DNA of 64,000 nt from Brevundimonas sp. LM2 (GCF_002002865.1 NZ_CP019508.1:620001-684000); one strand, 5' to 3'. Counted from the first letter of the stretch, positions 7,799-18,456 are shown. A program made the numbers and translations. Notes: generated by a model from the sequence alone, not told the origin.

Positions 7799-8973
7799 CA
7801 ACTCCTGTGATCGATCCTGTCGAACTGACGCGCGACCTGCTGCGCCGACCCTCGGTGACCCCGGCCGACGCCGGGGCGATGGACACGCTGGAGCGGGTCC
7901 TGACCGACCTCGGCTTCACCTGCCGGCGGATGGCGTTCGAGGGACCGACGGGGGTCGGCGTCGATGCGCGGATCGAGAACCTCTACGCCCGGCGCGGGAC
8001 CGCCTCGCCCAACCTCTGTTTCGCCGGACATACGGATGTGGTTCCGACCGGCGAGGCGGCGGCCTGGTCGGCGGGCCCGTTCGAGGCCGAGGTGAAGGAC
8101 GGAGTCCTGTACGGTCGCGGCGCGGTGGACATGAAGGGGGGCATTGCCGCCTGGGTCGCGGCGGTGTCCCAGATCCTCGCGGAAGGCGACCCTGCGGGCT
8201 CCCTGTCCTTCCTCATCACCGGGGACGAAGAGGGCCCGGCCCTGCACGGCACCAAGAAGGTGGTCGAGGCCCTGAGAGCCGAGGGCGAGGTCATCGACGC
8301 CTGCGTGGTCGGCGAGCCCTCGTCGCAGATGCAGCTGGGCGACATGATCAAGATCGGCCGGCGGGGTTCGCTGAACAGCTGGATCACGGTGCACGGCAAA
8401 CAGGGCCACGTCGCCTATCCCGCCCGCGCCGCCAACCCGGCCCCGGTGCTGGTGCGGTTGCTGGCGGCGCTGGACGCGCATGTCTTGGATGAAGGCTATG
8501 AGGCCTTCCAGCCGTCGAACCTAGAGATCACGACCATCGACATCGGCAATCCGGCCACCAACGTCATCCCGGCAGAGGCGAGGGCGCGGCTGAACATCCG
8601 CTTCAACCCGGCCCAGACCGGCGACGGCCTGATCGACTGGCTGAACCGCGAGGCGGGTCGGGTCCAGGCCGAGACCGGCCTGCAGATCACGCTGGAGCAT
8701 ATGTGTTCGGGCGAGGCCTTCCTGACCCCTGTCGGCCCCTTCGTCCTGGCGGTGCAGGACGCGGTCGAGGCCGCGACCGGCGTGCGGCCCGAGGCCTCCA
8801 CCACGGGCGGCACTTCTGACGCGCGCTTCATCCGCGCGATGTGCCCGGTGCTGGAACTGGGTCTGGTGGGGCAGACCATGCACCAGGTCGACGAGCGGGT
8901 GCCGGTTGCCGAGCTGATCGCCCTGACGGCCGCCTATCGGCGCGTCATCGAGACGGTGCTGGCAAGAGCCTGA
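7786..8973 (+). CDS. dapE: Succinyl-diaminopimelate desuccinylase
   Basis: DapE hydrolyses N-succinyl-L,L-diaminopimelate to L,L-diaminopimelate in the succinylase branch of lysine and peptidoglycan precursor synthesis. This is an M20 di-zinc peptidase of 395 aa. Metal and catalytic landmarks are FAGHTDVVPTG, GRGAVDMKGG, TGDEEGPA, and the C-terminal MHQVDERVPV. The dimerisation domain contains GRRGSLNSWITVHGKQGHVAYP. The ATG at 7786 fits the family start; the frame is open further upstream but the extra sequence is not DapE-like. The gene is divergent from the cupin gene and may overlap its 5' end. Confidence 0.95.
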   Translation: MSAASTPVIDPVELTRDLLRRPSVTPADAGAMDTLERVLTDLGFTCRRMAFEGPTGVGVDARIENLYARRGTASPNLCFAGHTDVVPTGEAAAWSAGPFEAEVKDGVLYGRGAVDMKGGIAAWVAAVSQILAEGDPAGSLSFLITGDEEGPALHGTKKVVEALRAEGEVIDACVVGEPSSQMQLGDMIKIGRRGSLNSWITVHGKQGHVAYPARAANPAPVLVRLLAALDAHVLDEGYEAFQPSNLEITTIDIGNPATNVIPAEARARLNIRFNPAQTGDGLIDWLNREAGRVQAETGLQITLEHMCSGEAFLTPVGPFVLAVQDAVEAATGVRPEASTTGGTSDARFIRAMCPVLELGLVGQTMHQVDERVPVAELIALTAAYRRVIETVLARA

Positions 8974-8979
8974 CGTGGA

Positions 8980-9011
8980 AGCCCTTCCCCCTTGAAGGAT
9001 GGGGAAGGGCT
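8980..9011. terminator. Bidirectional hairpin terminator between dapE and the amidohydrolase gene
   Basis: An 11-bp perfect stem, AGCCCTTCCCC at 8980-8990 and GGGGAAGGGCT at 9001-9011, encloses a 10-nt loop. It fills most of the 38-bp gap between two convergent stop codons. There is no long T run on either side, so strength is uncertain. Confidence 0.6.
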
Positions 9012-10331
9012 CTACTCCCGCTCCAGGAAGCGCAGGGCGGTCAGCACATGGGCGCGGACCCCGACCGGCAGGACGGCCTCGTTGACGTCGAACTGGGGCG
9101 AATGGTTGGGCGCGGCGGTGGCCGGATCGATGCCGTCGGGGGTGGCCCCCAGGTGGTAGAAGACGCCCGGCACCTCGCCCTGGAAATAGGAGAAGTCCTC
9201 GGCCACGGTGGTCGGCGGGGCGGCCGGATTGACGTTGCCCTCGCCCGCCGCCTCGGTCAGGACCGGGGCCAGCCAGGCTGACAGGTTTGCGTCGTTGAAC
9301 ACCAGGGCCGCGTTCTGGCGCACCGCGAAGTCGGCCGTGGCCCCATAGGCTTCGGCGACGTGATCCACGGCCGCCTCGGCCCGGGCCACCAGAGCGTCGC
9401 GCTGGGCGATGTCGAACGTCCGCAACGTTCCGGCCAGGGTCGCCGCCTCCGGAATGATGTTGTAGCGGACGCCGGCGTCGACCGTGGCGATGGTGAAGAC
9501 GGTCGGCGTCGTGGTCGGATCAACCGTGCGGGCCGTCAGGGTGTTGATCGTCTGGATCACGTTCGCAGCGACCGCGATGACGTCGACGCCGCGCCAGGGC
9601 CAGGCCCCGTGGGTCTGGCGGCCGTGCAGGACGATGTCGACCCGGTCGGACGCGGCCATGAACCCCTGCGGCCGATAGAAGAGCGTGCCCGGGGCGCCCG
9701 GCACGACATGCAGGCCGAAGATGGCCTCGACCTTCGGATCCTTCAGCGCACCCGCCTCGATCATCAGCCGCGCCCCACCGATCGGTTCGCCGGGAGGGGC
9801 CCCCTCTTCCGCCGGCTGGAACAGGAAGACGATGGTGCCGCTGAAGCGGTCCGTCATCCCGCTCAGCACCTCGGCGGCCCCCAGCAGCATGGCGACGTGG
9901 GCGTCGTGGCCGCAGGCGTGGGCCACGGGCACGGTCGCCCCCTGATAGGTGCCGGTGGCGGTCGAGGCGAAGGGCAGGCCGGTCGCCTCCAGCACCGGCA
10001 GGGCGTCCATGTCGGCGCGCAGGGCCACCACCCGCTGCGGTCCGGAGCCGGTGCCGCGCAGCACCCCGACCACGCCGGTCCGACCCACGCCCTCGCGCAC
10101 CTCGATCCCCATGCCGCGCAGACGCTCGGCCACGAAGGCGGCCGTGCGGGTCTCGGCAAGACCGAGCTCGGGGTGCTGGTGCAGGTCGCGGCGCCAGGCG
10201 ACGACCTCGGCCTTCACCGCTTCCGCCGCCGACGCCACCTCGGTCGCGCTGACCGGCCCGGTCTGGGCCGCGGCGGGGAGTGCGGCCAGGCTCAAGGTCG
10301 CGGCGATCAGGGAGGGACGCATCATCGACAC
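9012..10331 (-). CDS. Exported M20 family amidohydrolase
   Basis: Predicted periplasmic M20 metallopeptidase/amidohydrolase (439 aa) of the hippurate hydrolase / IAA-amino-acid hydrolase type, cleaving an N-acyl or peptide-like amide of unknown identity. A Sec signal peptide ends LAALPAAAQTGP. Metal-site motifs are RRDLHQHPELG, LRADMDALPVLEATGLPF, AHACGHDAHVAMLLGAA and FLFQPAEEGAPPGEP, and the C-terminal histidine lies in AAPNHSPQFDVNE. Its export separates it from cytosolic biosynthetic relatives such as DapE next door. In-frame ATGs at 10325 and 10322 are equally possible starts. Confidence 0.92.
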   Translation of the reverse strand: MSMMRPSLIAATLSLAALPAAAQTGPVSATEVASAAEAVKAEVVAWRRDLHQHPELGLAETRTAAFVAERLRGMGIEVREGVGRTGVVGVLRGTGSGPQRVVALRADMDALPVLEATGLPFASTATGTYQGATVPVAHACGHDAHVAMLLGAAEVLSGMTDRFSGTIVFLFQPAEEGAPPGEPIGGARLMIEAGALKDPKVEAIFGLHVVPGAPGTLFYRPQGFMAASDRVDIVLHGRQTHGAWPWRGVDVIAVAANVIQTINTLTARTVDPTTTPTVFTIATVDAGVRYNIIPEAATLAGTLRTFDIAQRDALVARAEAAVDHVAEAYGATADFAVRQNAALVFNDANLSAWLAPVLTEAAGEGNVNPAAPPTTVAEDFSYFQGEVPGVFYHLGATPDGIDPATAAPNHSPQFDVNEAVLPVGVRAHVLTALRFLERE

Positions 10332-10373
10332 TCTCCGGAACGGGCGCGATGATGCGATCAGGCGACGCGATGA

Positions 10374-10387
10374 CGCAAGCGCTTGCG
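10374..10387. promoter_or_regulatory. Perfect 14-bp palindrome, candidate LacI-family operator
   Basis: CGCAAGCGCTTGCG is a perfect palindrome in the 86-bp divergent region between the exported amidohydrolase and the Fe-S protein gene. Its AAGCGCTT centre matches the core recognised by many LacI/GalR-family repressors. No LacI-type gene is in the window. The assignment is inference from the motif and position. Confidence 0.4.
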
Positions 10388-10417
10388 GTCGACCCCGAAC
10401 CCTCCGATCTAGGACGC

Positions 10418-10765
10418 ATGGCCATCAAGACAGCGAAGACGGAGTGGCGCGACGTCGTGCTGGTCTGCAAGAAATGCCAGAAGAAGCTGGACGGCGGCTT
10501 CGGCCCCGACGGCGATAAGACGCTGAAGAAGGCGCTGCGCAAATATCTGCTGCCGGGCGGCGGCAAGGGGCGCAAGGCCGAGCTGGCCGTCATCGAGACC
10601 GCCTGTTTCGACATCTGCCCCAAGAACGCGGTGGTCGCCGTCAATGCCGCCAACCCCAAGGCCCTGCTGATCGTACCCACCGGGGCCGACCTGTTCGAGG
10701 TCAAGGCGCGCTTGGGACTGGACGACGGCCGGCGGCTGAAACCCGCCCTGACCGTCATCGATTAA
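10418..10765 (+). CDS. Small (2Fe-2S) ferredoxin-like protein
   Basis: A 115-aa cytosolic protein with four cysteines, C17 and C20 in VCKKCQKKL and C63 and C67 in TACFDICPKNAVV. The C-x3-C at the end followed by PKNAV is characteristic of thioredoxin-like [2Fe-2S] ferredoxins, although the first pair is closer together (C-x2-C) than in classical members. Partner and electron donor are unknown. The ATG at 10418 begins the conserved region; the frame is open upstream, but that sequence overlaps the divergent promoter region. The next gene on the strand is an MFS transporter. Confidence 0.75.
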   Translation: MAIKTAKTEWRDVVLVCKKCQKKLDGGFGPDGDKTLKKALRKYLLPGGGKGRKAELAVIETACFDICPKNAVVAVNAANPKALLIVPTGADLFEVKARLGLDDGRRLKPALTVID

Positions 10766-10806
10766 GCCGGGTGACCCGCGGCCGATCCCCGGTCTAGTCT
10801 GGACCC

Positions 10807-12102
10807 ATGTCGCCGAAGTCCCCCGCCTTCATGATCCTGTTCGTCGTCAGCCTGATCGCGGCGGCGGGGAACATGGGGCTGCAGTCGGTGCTGCCGAACA
10901 TCGGGCGCGCGTTCCGGCTGTCCGACACCCTGGTCGCGGCCGCCTTCGCCGTCTCGGCCCTGATGTGGACTTTCGCCTCGCCGGTCTGGGCGCGGCTGTC
11001 GGACCGGCTGGGCCGCAAGCGGGTCATCCTGATCGGCCTGTCGGGCTTCGTGGTGTCCATGCTGGGGTTCGGCCTGGCCGCGACCTCGGGTATCGAGGGC
11101 TGGCTGGGGGCGATCACGGCCTTCGTGCTGATGGCCACGGCGCGGACCATTTACGGCGTGTTCGGCTCGGCCGCCCCGATCGCGTCCCAGGCCTATGTCG
11201 CCGATCGCACCGGCCCGGCCGAGCGGACCCAGGCCATGTCGCTGCTGGCCTCGGCCCAGGGGCTGGGCACGGTGATCGGGCCGGTGCTGTCGCCCTTCTT
11301 CATCCTGCCGCTCGTCGGCCTGGCGGGGCCGATGTACGTCTTCGCCCTGTTCGGGGCGATCGTGCTGGTGATCGTCCTGCGCTTCCTGCCGTCGGGCGAA
11401 GTCGTGCGGGTTCCCTCGGCCAGCGGTCATCGGGGCGATACCGGCAAGGGTCTGTGGCGCGACCCGCGCGTGCGCGACTTCCTGCTTTACGGCCTGCTGG
11501 TGACGGGGGCCCAGGCGGTCAACATTTCGGTGCTCGGCTTCCACATCATCGACGAGATGGCCGCGACCGGCCTCGACGCCCGGGCGGCCCAGCCCTTCAT
11601 CGGCCTGGCCATGTTCGCCGGGGCCGTGGCCACCCTGATGGTGCAGTGGGGCCTGATCCCGCTGCTGAAGCTGCGCCCGCGCGAGCTGATGCGCTGGGGG
11701 GCCGCCCTGGCCCTGCTCGGCAATCTGCTCAGCATCGCCTCGCCGGGTTATTTCGGCGTGGTGGTCGGCTATGCGGTCGTGTCGATGGGCGCCGGCTTCG
11801 CCCGCCCGGGCTTCACCGCGGGGTCGTCGCTGGCGGTCGGGCCGCATGAGCAGGGGGCGGTGGCCGGGCTGATGATGTCCCTGGCCGGGCTCAGCTTCCT
11901 GGGCCCGCCGGTCATCGGGGTCGCCCTCTACGAGTTCCGAGAGTTCGCGCCCTTCGTCGGCAATGCCGTGCTGCTGGCGGGGGCGGTGGCCGTGGCCTGG
12001 CTCAGCCCGGCGCTGAAGGCCCTGGCGGCGCGTGCGGACGACGAGGCCCCCGCCGCCGAAATGGCCCCTGCCTCCCAGCCGGGCCCGGAGGGCAACAGCT
12101 GA
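10807..12102 (+). CDS. MFS transporter, tetracycline/multidrug-efflux-like
   Basis: Predicted 12-helix inner-membrane transporter of 431 aa. The loop between helices 2 and 3 reads ARLSDRLGRKRVILIG, the standard MFS motif A of proton-coupled exporters. SLLASAQGLGTVIGPVLSP resembles motif C of drug/H+ antiporters. The N-terminus enters the membrane almost at once (SPAFMILFVVSLIAAAGN). Substrate cannot be inferred. It starts 41 bp after the Fe-S protein gene, so the two may be co-transcribed, though nothing links them functionally. Confidence 0.88.
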   Translation: MSPKSPAFMILFVVSLIAAAGNMGLQSVLPNIGRAFRLSDTLVAAAFAVSALMWTFASPVWARLSDRLGRKRVILIGLSGFVVSMLGFGLAATSGIEGWLGAITAFVLMATARTIYGVFGSAAPIASQAYVADRTGPAERTQAMSLLASAQGLGTVIGPVLSPFFILPLVGLAGPMYVFALFGAIVLVIVLRFLPSGEVVRVPSASGHRGDTGKGLWRDPRVRDFLLYGLLVTGAQAVNISVLGFHIIDEMAATGLDARAAQPFIGLAMFAGAVATLMVQWGLIPLLKLRPRELMRWGAALALLGNLLSIASPGYFGVVVGYAVVSMGAGFARPGFTAGSSLAVGPHEQGAVAGLMMSLAGLSFLGPPVIGVALYEFREFAPFVGNAVLLAGAVAVAWLSPALKALAARADDEAPAAEMAPASQPGPEGNS

Positions 12103-12175
12103 TCCCTGAGGCAAATCGCGCACGCGCGAACCGCCCTGCTTGCGCTCGGCCCGGTCCCTTGCGACATCGGAAACC

Positions 12176-12607
12176 ATGAACTTCAAGGTCGAAAAACGCG
12201 TCGGCGTTAAAGCCACTTCGGAACGCATCTGGGAGGTCATCTCCGACCTCCAGGGCTGGGATGACTGGAACCCGATCGAGACCGGCGTGTCCGGAACGAT
12301 CGCTTTCGGGGGCACCCTCGCCCTGACCGAGGCCGTCCCCGGCCTGCCGGATCGTCAGGTCGTCGGACGCATCGGGGACTGGCAGCCCAGTGGGCAGCTG
12401 CTCTGGACCGAGAAGCGCGGCTGGCTCTTCCAGAGCACCCGTTACTACAGGATCGATCAGCTGGAGCCCGGCAGCTGTATCGTCGCCAACGGCTTCATCT
12501 TCTCGGGCTTCCGCGGCGAGGGGTTCCACGACAAGCACCGGCAGATTCTGCGCGCCGGCTGCGAGAGCGTGGGCGAGGCCCTGCGCCTGAGGGCCGAGGC
12601 CGGCTAG
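12176..12607 (+). CDS. SRPBCC (START/polyketide-cyclase-like) domain protein
   Basis: A 143-aa single-domain protein of the SRPBCC fold, which binds hydrophobic ligands in a deep cavity. The typical opening VEKRVGVKATSERIWEVISDLQGWDDWNP and the closing helix KHRQILRAGCESVGEALR are visible. The specific ligand is unknown. The ATG at 12176 directly begins the domain. Its stop codon overlaps the stop of convergent tadC: both use the same CTAG tetranucleotide. Confidence 0.85.
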   Translation: MNFKVEKRVGVKATSERIWEVISDLQGWDDWNPIETGVSGTIAFGGTLALTEAVPGLPDRQVVGRIGDWQPSGQLLWTEKRGWLFQSTRYYRIDQLEPGSCIVANGFIFSGFRGEGFHDKHRQILRAGCESVGEALRLRAEAG

Positions 12608-13611
12608 TCTGCGGATGAAGCGGCGGCCGCGGCCGCATTGGCCTTCATCGTGTCCTGGATGTTGATGATCGCGGGCCCCAGGATGACGACGAACAGCACC
12701 GGCAGAAAGAAGATGATCATCGGCACGGTCAGCTGAGCGGGCAGGCCCGCCGCCTTCTTTTCGGCCGCCGAAAGACGCAGGTCGCGGTTTTCCTTGGCCA
12801 TGGTGCGCAGGGCCGAACCCAGCGGCGTGCCGTACTGTTCAGCCTGGATCATGGCGGTGGCGACCGACCGCACGCCGGGATGGTTGGTCCGTCGGGCCAG
12901 GCCGTCATAGGCGAGACGCCGCTCCGGCAGATAGCTGAGCTCGGCCGCCAGAAGGGCCAGCTCCTCGGCCAGTTCCACCGACGCCGTGCCGATCTCCTGG
13001 CTGACCTTGACGACGGCGGCCTCGATCGACATGCCGGATTCGACGCAGATCAGCATCAGGTCCAGCGCATCGGGGAAGGCCTGCATGATCGAAATCCGCC
13101 GCTTGGCGATCCGGTTCTGCAGGAAGATATTGGGACCATAGAAGCCCAGCATGGTCGCCACGACGACGACCCCGAACCGCAACGTCAGCGACAGGCCGAA
13201 ATCGTTGACCACGAAGACGTAGACGGCGGCCAGGAACATGAAGACGAAGGGCGTCGCGAAACGAAAGAAATAGAAGGTGGTCAGGGGGCGCGGGCCCCGA
13301 AACCCGGCCTGGATCATCTGCTCGGCCACCTTCGGATCTTCCAGCAGCTTGGTCAGGTTCAGGCGTTCGACGACGCGCTTCTTGAACCCGTCGTCGGTGT
13401 GGCGCAGCCCGCCCGGATTGCTGGCGATGGCCTGGCGCGAACGCCGCTTCAGCTCGTCGCGCCGCACGGCGACCGCCTGCATGCGCTTGTCCAGATTGAC
13501 GCCGCCGCCGATCGAACTCGTCAGCGTCAGCAGGGTGGCGAACACCAGAACGCCGACGACGATGCTGAGCAGGGTCCGGGGTTCGACGATCGCTTGCAGA
13601 ATACTGTCCAC
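12604..13611 (-). CDS. tadC: Tad pilus inner-membrane platform protein TadC
   Basis: Type II secretion F-like membrane protein (335 aa), the second platform subunit of the Flp/Tad pilus machine (CpaH in Caulobacter naming). It has an N-terminal membrane segment (LLSIVVGVLVFATLL), two central helices (FVFMFLAAVYVFVV and LRFGVVVVATMLGFYG), the T2SSF domain with FPDALDLMLICVESGMSIEAA, and a C-terminal helix IIFFLPVLFVVILGPA. It is the last gene of the minus-strand pilus operon, 10 bp after tadB. Confidence 0.93.
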   Translation of the reverse strand: MDSILQAIVEPRTLLSIVVGVLVFATLLTLTSSIGGGVNLDKRMQAVAVRRDELKRRSRQAIASNPGGLRHTDDGFKKRVVERLNLTKLLEDPKVAEQMIQAGFRGPRPLTTFYFFRFATPFVFMFLAAVYVFVVNDFGLSLTLRFGVVVVATMLGFYGPNIFLQNRIAKRRISIMQAFPDALDLMLICVESGMSIEAAVVKVSQEIGTASVELAEELALLAAELSYLPERRLAYDGLARRTNHPGVRSVATAMIQAEQYGTPLGSALRTMAKENRDLRLSAAEKKAAGLPAQLTVPMIIFFLPVLFVVILGPAIINIQDTMKANAAAAAASSAD

Positions 13612-13621
13612 GTCGCCCTCC

Positions 13622-14602
13622 TCAGAACTTGAACGAAATCATCTTCTTCATCACGAAGATGCCGGTCGCCATCCACATGCCCGCGATCAGCAGCATGATC
13701 TGGCCGCGGAAGTCGGTGAACATCAGGCCCATGTAGGCGGGGCTGGTCAGGCCGACGAGGGTCATCACGATGATCGGCAGGGAGCCGATGATCCCGGCCG
13801 AGGCGACCGCTTCGCCGGACAGGGCCTTGATCTTTTCGACCATCATGCGGCGCGAACGCAGCACCGTGGTCAGGTTGGACAGGGCCTCGCCCAGGTTGCC
13901 GCCGGTCTTCTGCTGGATCGCGATGACGATCGCGAAGAAGCGCAGTTCCGGCGTCGGGATACGCTCGTACATCTTGTCCAGGGCCTGGCTCAGCGTCAGG
14001 CCAACGCCCAGGCCCTCGACCAGGGTCTGGAACTCCGGCCCCACGGGGGCAGGGCTTTCCTTGGCGATGATCTTGAAACAGTCGTGGACCGGCAGGCCGG
14101 TCTTGATGCCCCGGACGATGACGTCGACCGAGTTGGCGAACTCGCCCGAGAACTTTTTCAGCCGCGTCTTGCCGATGAAGCCGACGACCCAGCGCGGCAG
14201 GCCCAGCCCCACGACGACGGCGATCCCCACAGCGAGGAGGATGTTCAGGCCGAAGACCAGAGGCACCAGAAGGGCCACGACGCCCAGGCCCGCGCTGATC
14301 ATCCAGAAGGTGCGGATGTTGAGGGCCATGCCGGCATGTTTCAGCCGGGCCGCCATCGTCATGCGGGCCTTGCGCTCCTTGCGCTCGGCGTCCTTCAGCT
14401 GCAGCTCGATCGCCTTGCGCCGCGCCTCGGGCGTATTGGCCTCGGCCCGGGCCTGTTTGGCGCGGGCGGCGCGGGCGGCCGGGTTGGAAAAGTTTTCGGC
14501 GCGCTTCAGCGCCTGGGACGACGAGTCTTCGTCGCCGACGAAGACCCAGCCCAGGCCGCCGATGGTGATGAAGGCGAGGATCGCCGCGAGGATGGGCAAC
14601 AT
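13622..14602 (-). CDS. tadB: Tad pilus inner-membrane platform protein TadB
   Basis: Type II secretion F-like protein (326 aa), paired with TadC to form the inner-membrane platform on which CpaF drives pilin assembly (CpaG in Caulobacter). Hydrophobic segments lie at about residues 3-20, 95-140 and at the C-terminus. The T2SSF domain includes FANSVDVIVRGIKTGLPVHDCF and the conserved GGNLGEALSNL. A charged alanine-rich region lies at 30-85. It lies 6 bp after cpaF and 10 bp before tadC, consistent with one transcript. Confidence 0.93.
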   Translation of the reverse strand: MLPILAAILAFITIGGLGWVFVGDEDSSSQALKRAENFSNPAARAARAKQARAEANTPEARRKAIELQLKDAERKERKARMTMAARLKHAGMALNIRTFWMISAGLGVVALLVPLVFGLNILLAVGIAVVVGLGLPRWVVGFIGKTRLKKFSGEFANSVDVIVRGIKTGLPVHDCFKIIAKESPAPVGPEFQTLVEGLGVGLTLSQALDKMYERIPTPELRFFAIVIAIQQKTGGNLGEALSNLTTVLRSRRMMVEKIKALSGEAVASAGIIGSLPIIVMTLVGLTSPAYMGLMFTDFRGQIMLLIAGMWMATGIFVMKKMISFKF

Positions 14603-14608
14603 CGCGCT

Positions 14609-16228
<1,620 letters not shown>

Positions 16229-16231
16229 GAT

Positions 16232-17758
16232 CTAGGGCTTCTTCTTGAACAGGCCCGCGAACATCGACGCGCTCGCGGCCTTGGTCTTGGGGGCCTTGCC
16301 CGGGGCGGCCAGCATGGGCAGCTCGCGACGCGAGACGATCTGGGCCAGGGTCTGGAAGGCCTCGGCCGATTTCGACTTGGCCCCGGCGTCCTGGATCATC
16401 TGGCCGTTGTTGGCGGCGACGCCGAACAGCTTGGCGTCGAACGGGATCGACAGGCAGGGGTGGATGCCCAGAGCCGTGCCGAATTCCTTGGCGGGAATCT
16501 CCGGACGACCCGGCACGCCGACCTGGTTCAGCACCAGGCGGGGGGGCGCGTCGTTCGGCCGGCCCGAGCGAATCAGGTCGATCATGTTCTTGGCGTTGCG
16601 CAGGGAGGCCAGGTCCGGCGTCGCCACCACCACCACCTCGTCGGCGGCGATCAAAGTCTTGCGCATCCAGCCCGACCACAGGTGGGGCAGGTCCAGAACG
16701 ACGAAGGGCGCCGTCGACCGGATCTGGGTCGTGACCTCCTCGAAGGCGTCGGCGTCGATCTCCCAGTCGGTGTCCAGGGTCGCGGGGGCGGCGAACAGCG
16801 ACAGCTTGTCGGTGCAGCGGACCATCATCCGGTCCAGCAGGACGGGATCCAGCCGGTCGGGCTGGCCCAAGGCGTCGGCCACCCCGCTGAGCGGGTCCTG
16901 GTTGAAGTCGAGCCCCGCCGTGCCGAAGGGCAGGTCGTAGTCGACGATGACGGTGTTGACCCCGATCTTCTCGGACATCGCATAGGCGGTGTTGTGCGCG
17001 ACCGAGGAGGAGCCGGCCCCGCCCCGGGCGCCGACGAAGGCGATCGAACGCCCGACGAAGGGCTGGGCCGGGTCCGAAAACAGCCCGCCGATGGCCGCGA
17101 TCAGCTGCAGGGGCTGGATCGGGGCGACCATGTACTCGCTGACGCCCCGCTTCATCAGTTCGCGGAACAGGATGATGTCGTTGGTGGCGCCGATGACCAC
17201 GACCTTGGTGCCTGCGTCACAGACCTCGGCCAGTCGGTCGACCTGCCAGAGCAGGGTCTGCGGATCCTGTAGACATTCGACCACGATCAGCGGCGGGGTC
17301 GGTTCCTGGCCATAGGCCTCGACCGCGGCCGGGATGCCGCCGACGCGGATCTGCGTCGTGGCCCGCGACATGCGCCGGTCCTGACCGGCGCGCTCGGCGG
17401 CGGCCAGGGTGTCCTGGCGCTCCCCGAACACGTGGATCGCGATCCGGGGTACATTGACCTCGGCGGACAGACCGGCGGCGCCAGGCGACAGCGCCGTCGT
17501 GGCTCCGGCCACCATGTCGCCGACGGGGTTGTACCCGGTGGCGGGAAGGCCCGGCTGACCCGGGTTCAGTGCGGCATGGGGGTGGCTGACGACGACGGCG
17601 GCCGGGACGGGAACGCCCGCGCCGGAGGCCGTGAACTGCAGGGGCTCGCGGGGGTTGATGTCCCCGGCGAAGGGGCCCTCGACGGTGACGAAATCCATGT
17701 CGGCGTCGAAATCGTCGTCGACGGCGTCAAAGGCGTTGGAGGCGAAAGCTTTGCTCAT
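16232..17758 (-). CDS. cpaE: Pilus localisation protein CpaE/TadZ
   Basis: MinD/ParA-like protein (508 aa) that places the Tad pilus machine at the cell pole. The N-terminal 110 residues are variable and acidic. A receiver-like domain follows (about 120-250). A MinD-type nucleotide-binding domain begins with the deviant P-loop FVGARGGAGSSSVAHN near 260. The P-loop lacks the usual lysine, as in other CpaE proteins, so ATP hydrolysis should not be assumed. APFVVLDLPHLWSGWM and EVVVVATPDLASLRNAKNMID are further MinD-like segments. Confidence 0.92.
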   Translation of the reverse strand: MSKAFASNAFDAVDDDFDADMDFVTVEGPFAGDINPREPLQFTASGAGVPVPAAVVVSHPHAALNPGQPGLPATGYNPVGDMVAGATTALSPGAAGLSAEVNVPRIAIHVFGERQDTLAAAERAGQDRRMSRATTQIRVGGIPAAVEAYGQEPTPPLIVVECLQDPQTLLWQVDRLAEVCDAGTKVVVIGATNDIILFRELMKRGVSEYMVAPIQPLQLIAAIGGLFSDPAQPFVGRSIAFVGARGGAGSSSVAHNTAYAMSEKIGVNTVIVDYDLPFGTAGLDFNQDPLSGVADALGQPDRLDPVLLDRMMVRCTDKLSLFAAPATLDTDWEIDADAFEEVTTQIRSTAPFVVLDLPHLWSGWMRKTLIAADEVVVVATPDLASLRNAKNMIDLIRSGRPNDAPPRLVLNQVGVPGRPEIPAKEFGTALGIHPCLSIPFDAKLFGVAANNGQMIQDAGAKSKSAEAFQTLAQIVSRRELPMLAAPGKAPKTKAASASMFAGLFKKKP

Positions 17759-17764
17759 GACGGC

Positions 17765-18448
17765 TCAGTTCACCGCTCTGGAGACCTGGGCGGCCGCCAC
17801 CAGGGCTTCCTGAGGCGCCGCAGTCGTCCGGCCCTGCCGGTAGTTGTCGAAGACCACGGTCCGGCGGCTGGCGTCGGCCGGAGTCATCGTCCGAGGCTGG
17901 ACGATGTCGCGCGGGTTCGCGATCTGGGCGGCCAGATTGGCGTGGATGGCGCAGCCGAAATTGGCGTAGCCGGCGTTCGCCGCGGTTCGCGTCAGGTTGG
18001 TCCATTCGGTGCCGCACCGGGGCACGATCGCCCGAACCGTGTCGAACCCGACCAGGACCGGCGCCCGAGGGTCCGGGGCCGCATAGGTGACGACCTGGAG
18101 CTGATAGGGCGACAGGCCGTAGGCTTCCAGCTCGCCCCGGATCCGCCAGGCCAGCTCGCCGGCCACGGGGTCGTTGCCGGACGGCGCCTCGATCCGCAGC
18201 ACCGGCGCGCCCTCGGCCGAGAAGCGCTGAGCGATGTCGCGCAGGGCCGCAGCCTGATTGGCCGACAGGCCCGTGTCGTGCACGGCGAGCGCGACCCGTT
18301 CCAGACCCGGCTCGACCTGCAGACTGTAGCGGGAGGTGGGCGTCAGGGGCACCGGGTCGAGGCCCTCGGCCGGCAGACCGACGCAGCCGGCCAAAGCCAG
18401 GGCGACCCCGGCGAGAAGCGCGGGCACGAGGAAGGGGGATCGGGTCAT
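17765..18448 (-). CDS. cpaD: Pilus assembly lipoprotein CpaD
   Basis: Predicted outer-membrane-associated lipoprotein (227 aa) of the Tad secretion pore, thought to assist the CpaC secretin. The signal peptide ends LAGCVGLP, giving a clear lipobox. The CpaD family region includes FGCAIHANLAAQIANPRDIVQPR near the C-terminus. The ATG at 18448 puts the signal peptide first and begins just after the cpaC stop; an in-frame start at 18490 would overlap cpaC. Confidence 0.9.
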   Translation of the reverse strand: MTRSPFLVPALLAGVALALAGCVGLPAEGLDPVPLTPTSRYSLQVEPGLERVALAVHDTGLSANQAAALRDIAQRFSAEGAPVLRIEAPSGNDPVAGELAWRIRGELEAYGLSPYQLQVVTYAAPDPRAPVLVGFDTVRAIVPRCGTEWTNLTRTAANAGYANFGCAIHANLAAQIANPRDIVQPRTMTPADASRRTVVFDNYRQGRTTAAPQEALVAAAQVSRAVN

Positions 18449-18456
18449 GGGCGTGC

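Noticed and set aside
16990..17030. Loss of the P-loop lysine in CpaE as a defect
   Set aside because: CpaE/TadZ proteins commonly have a deviant P-loop, so this is normal for the family.
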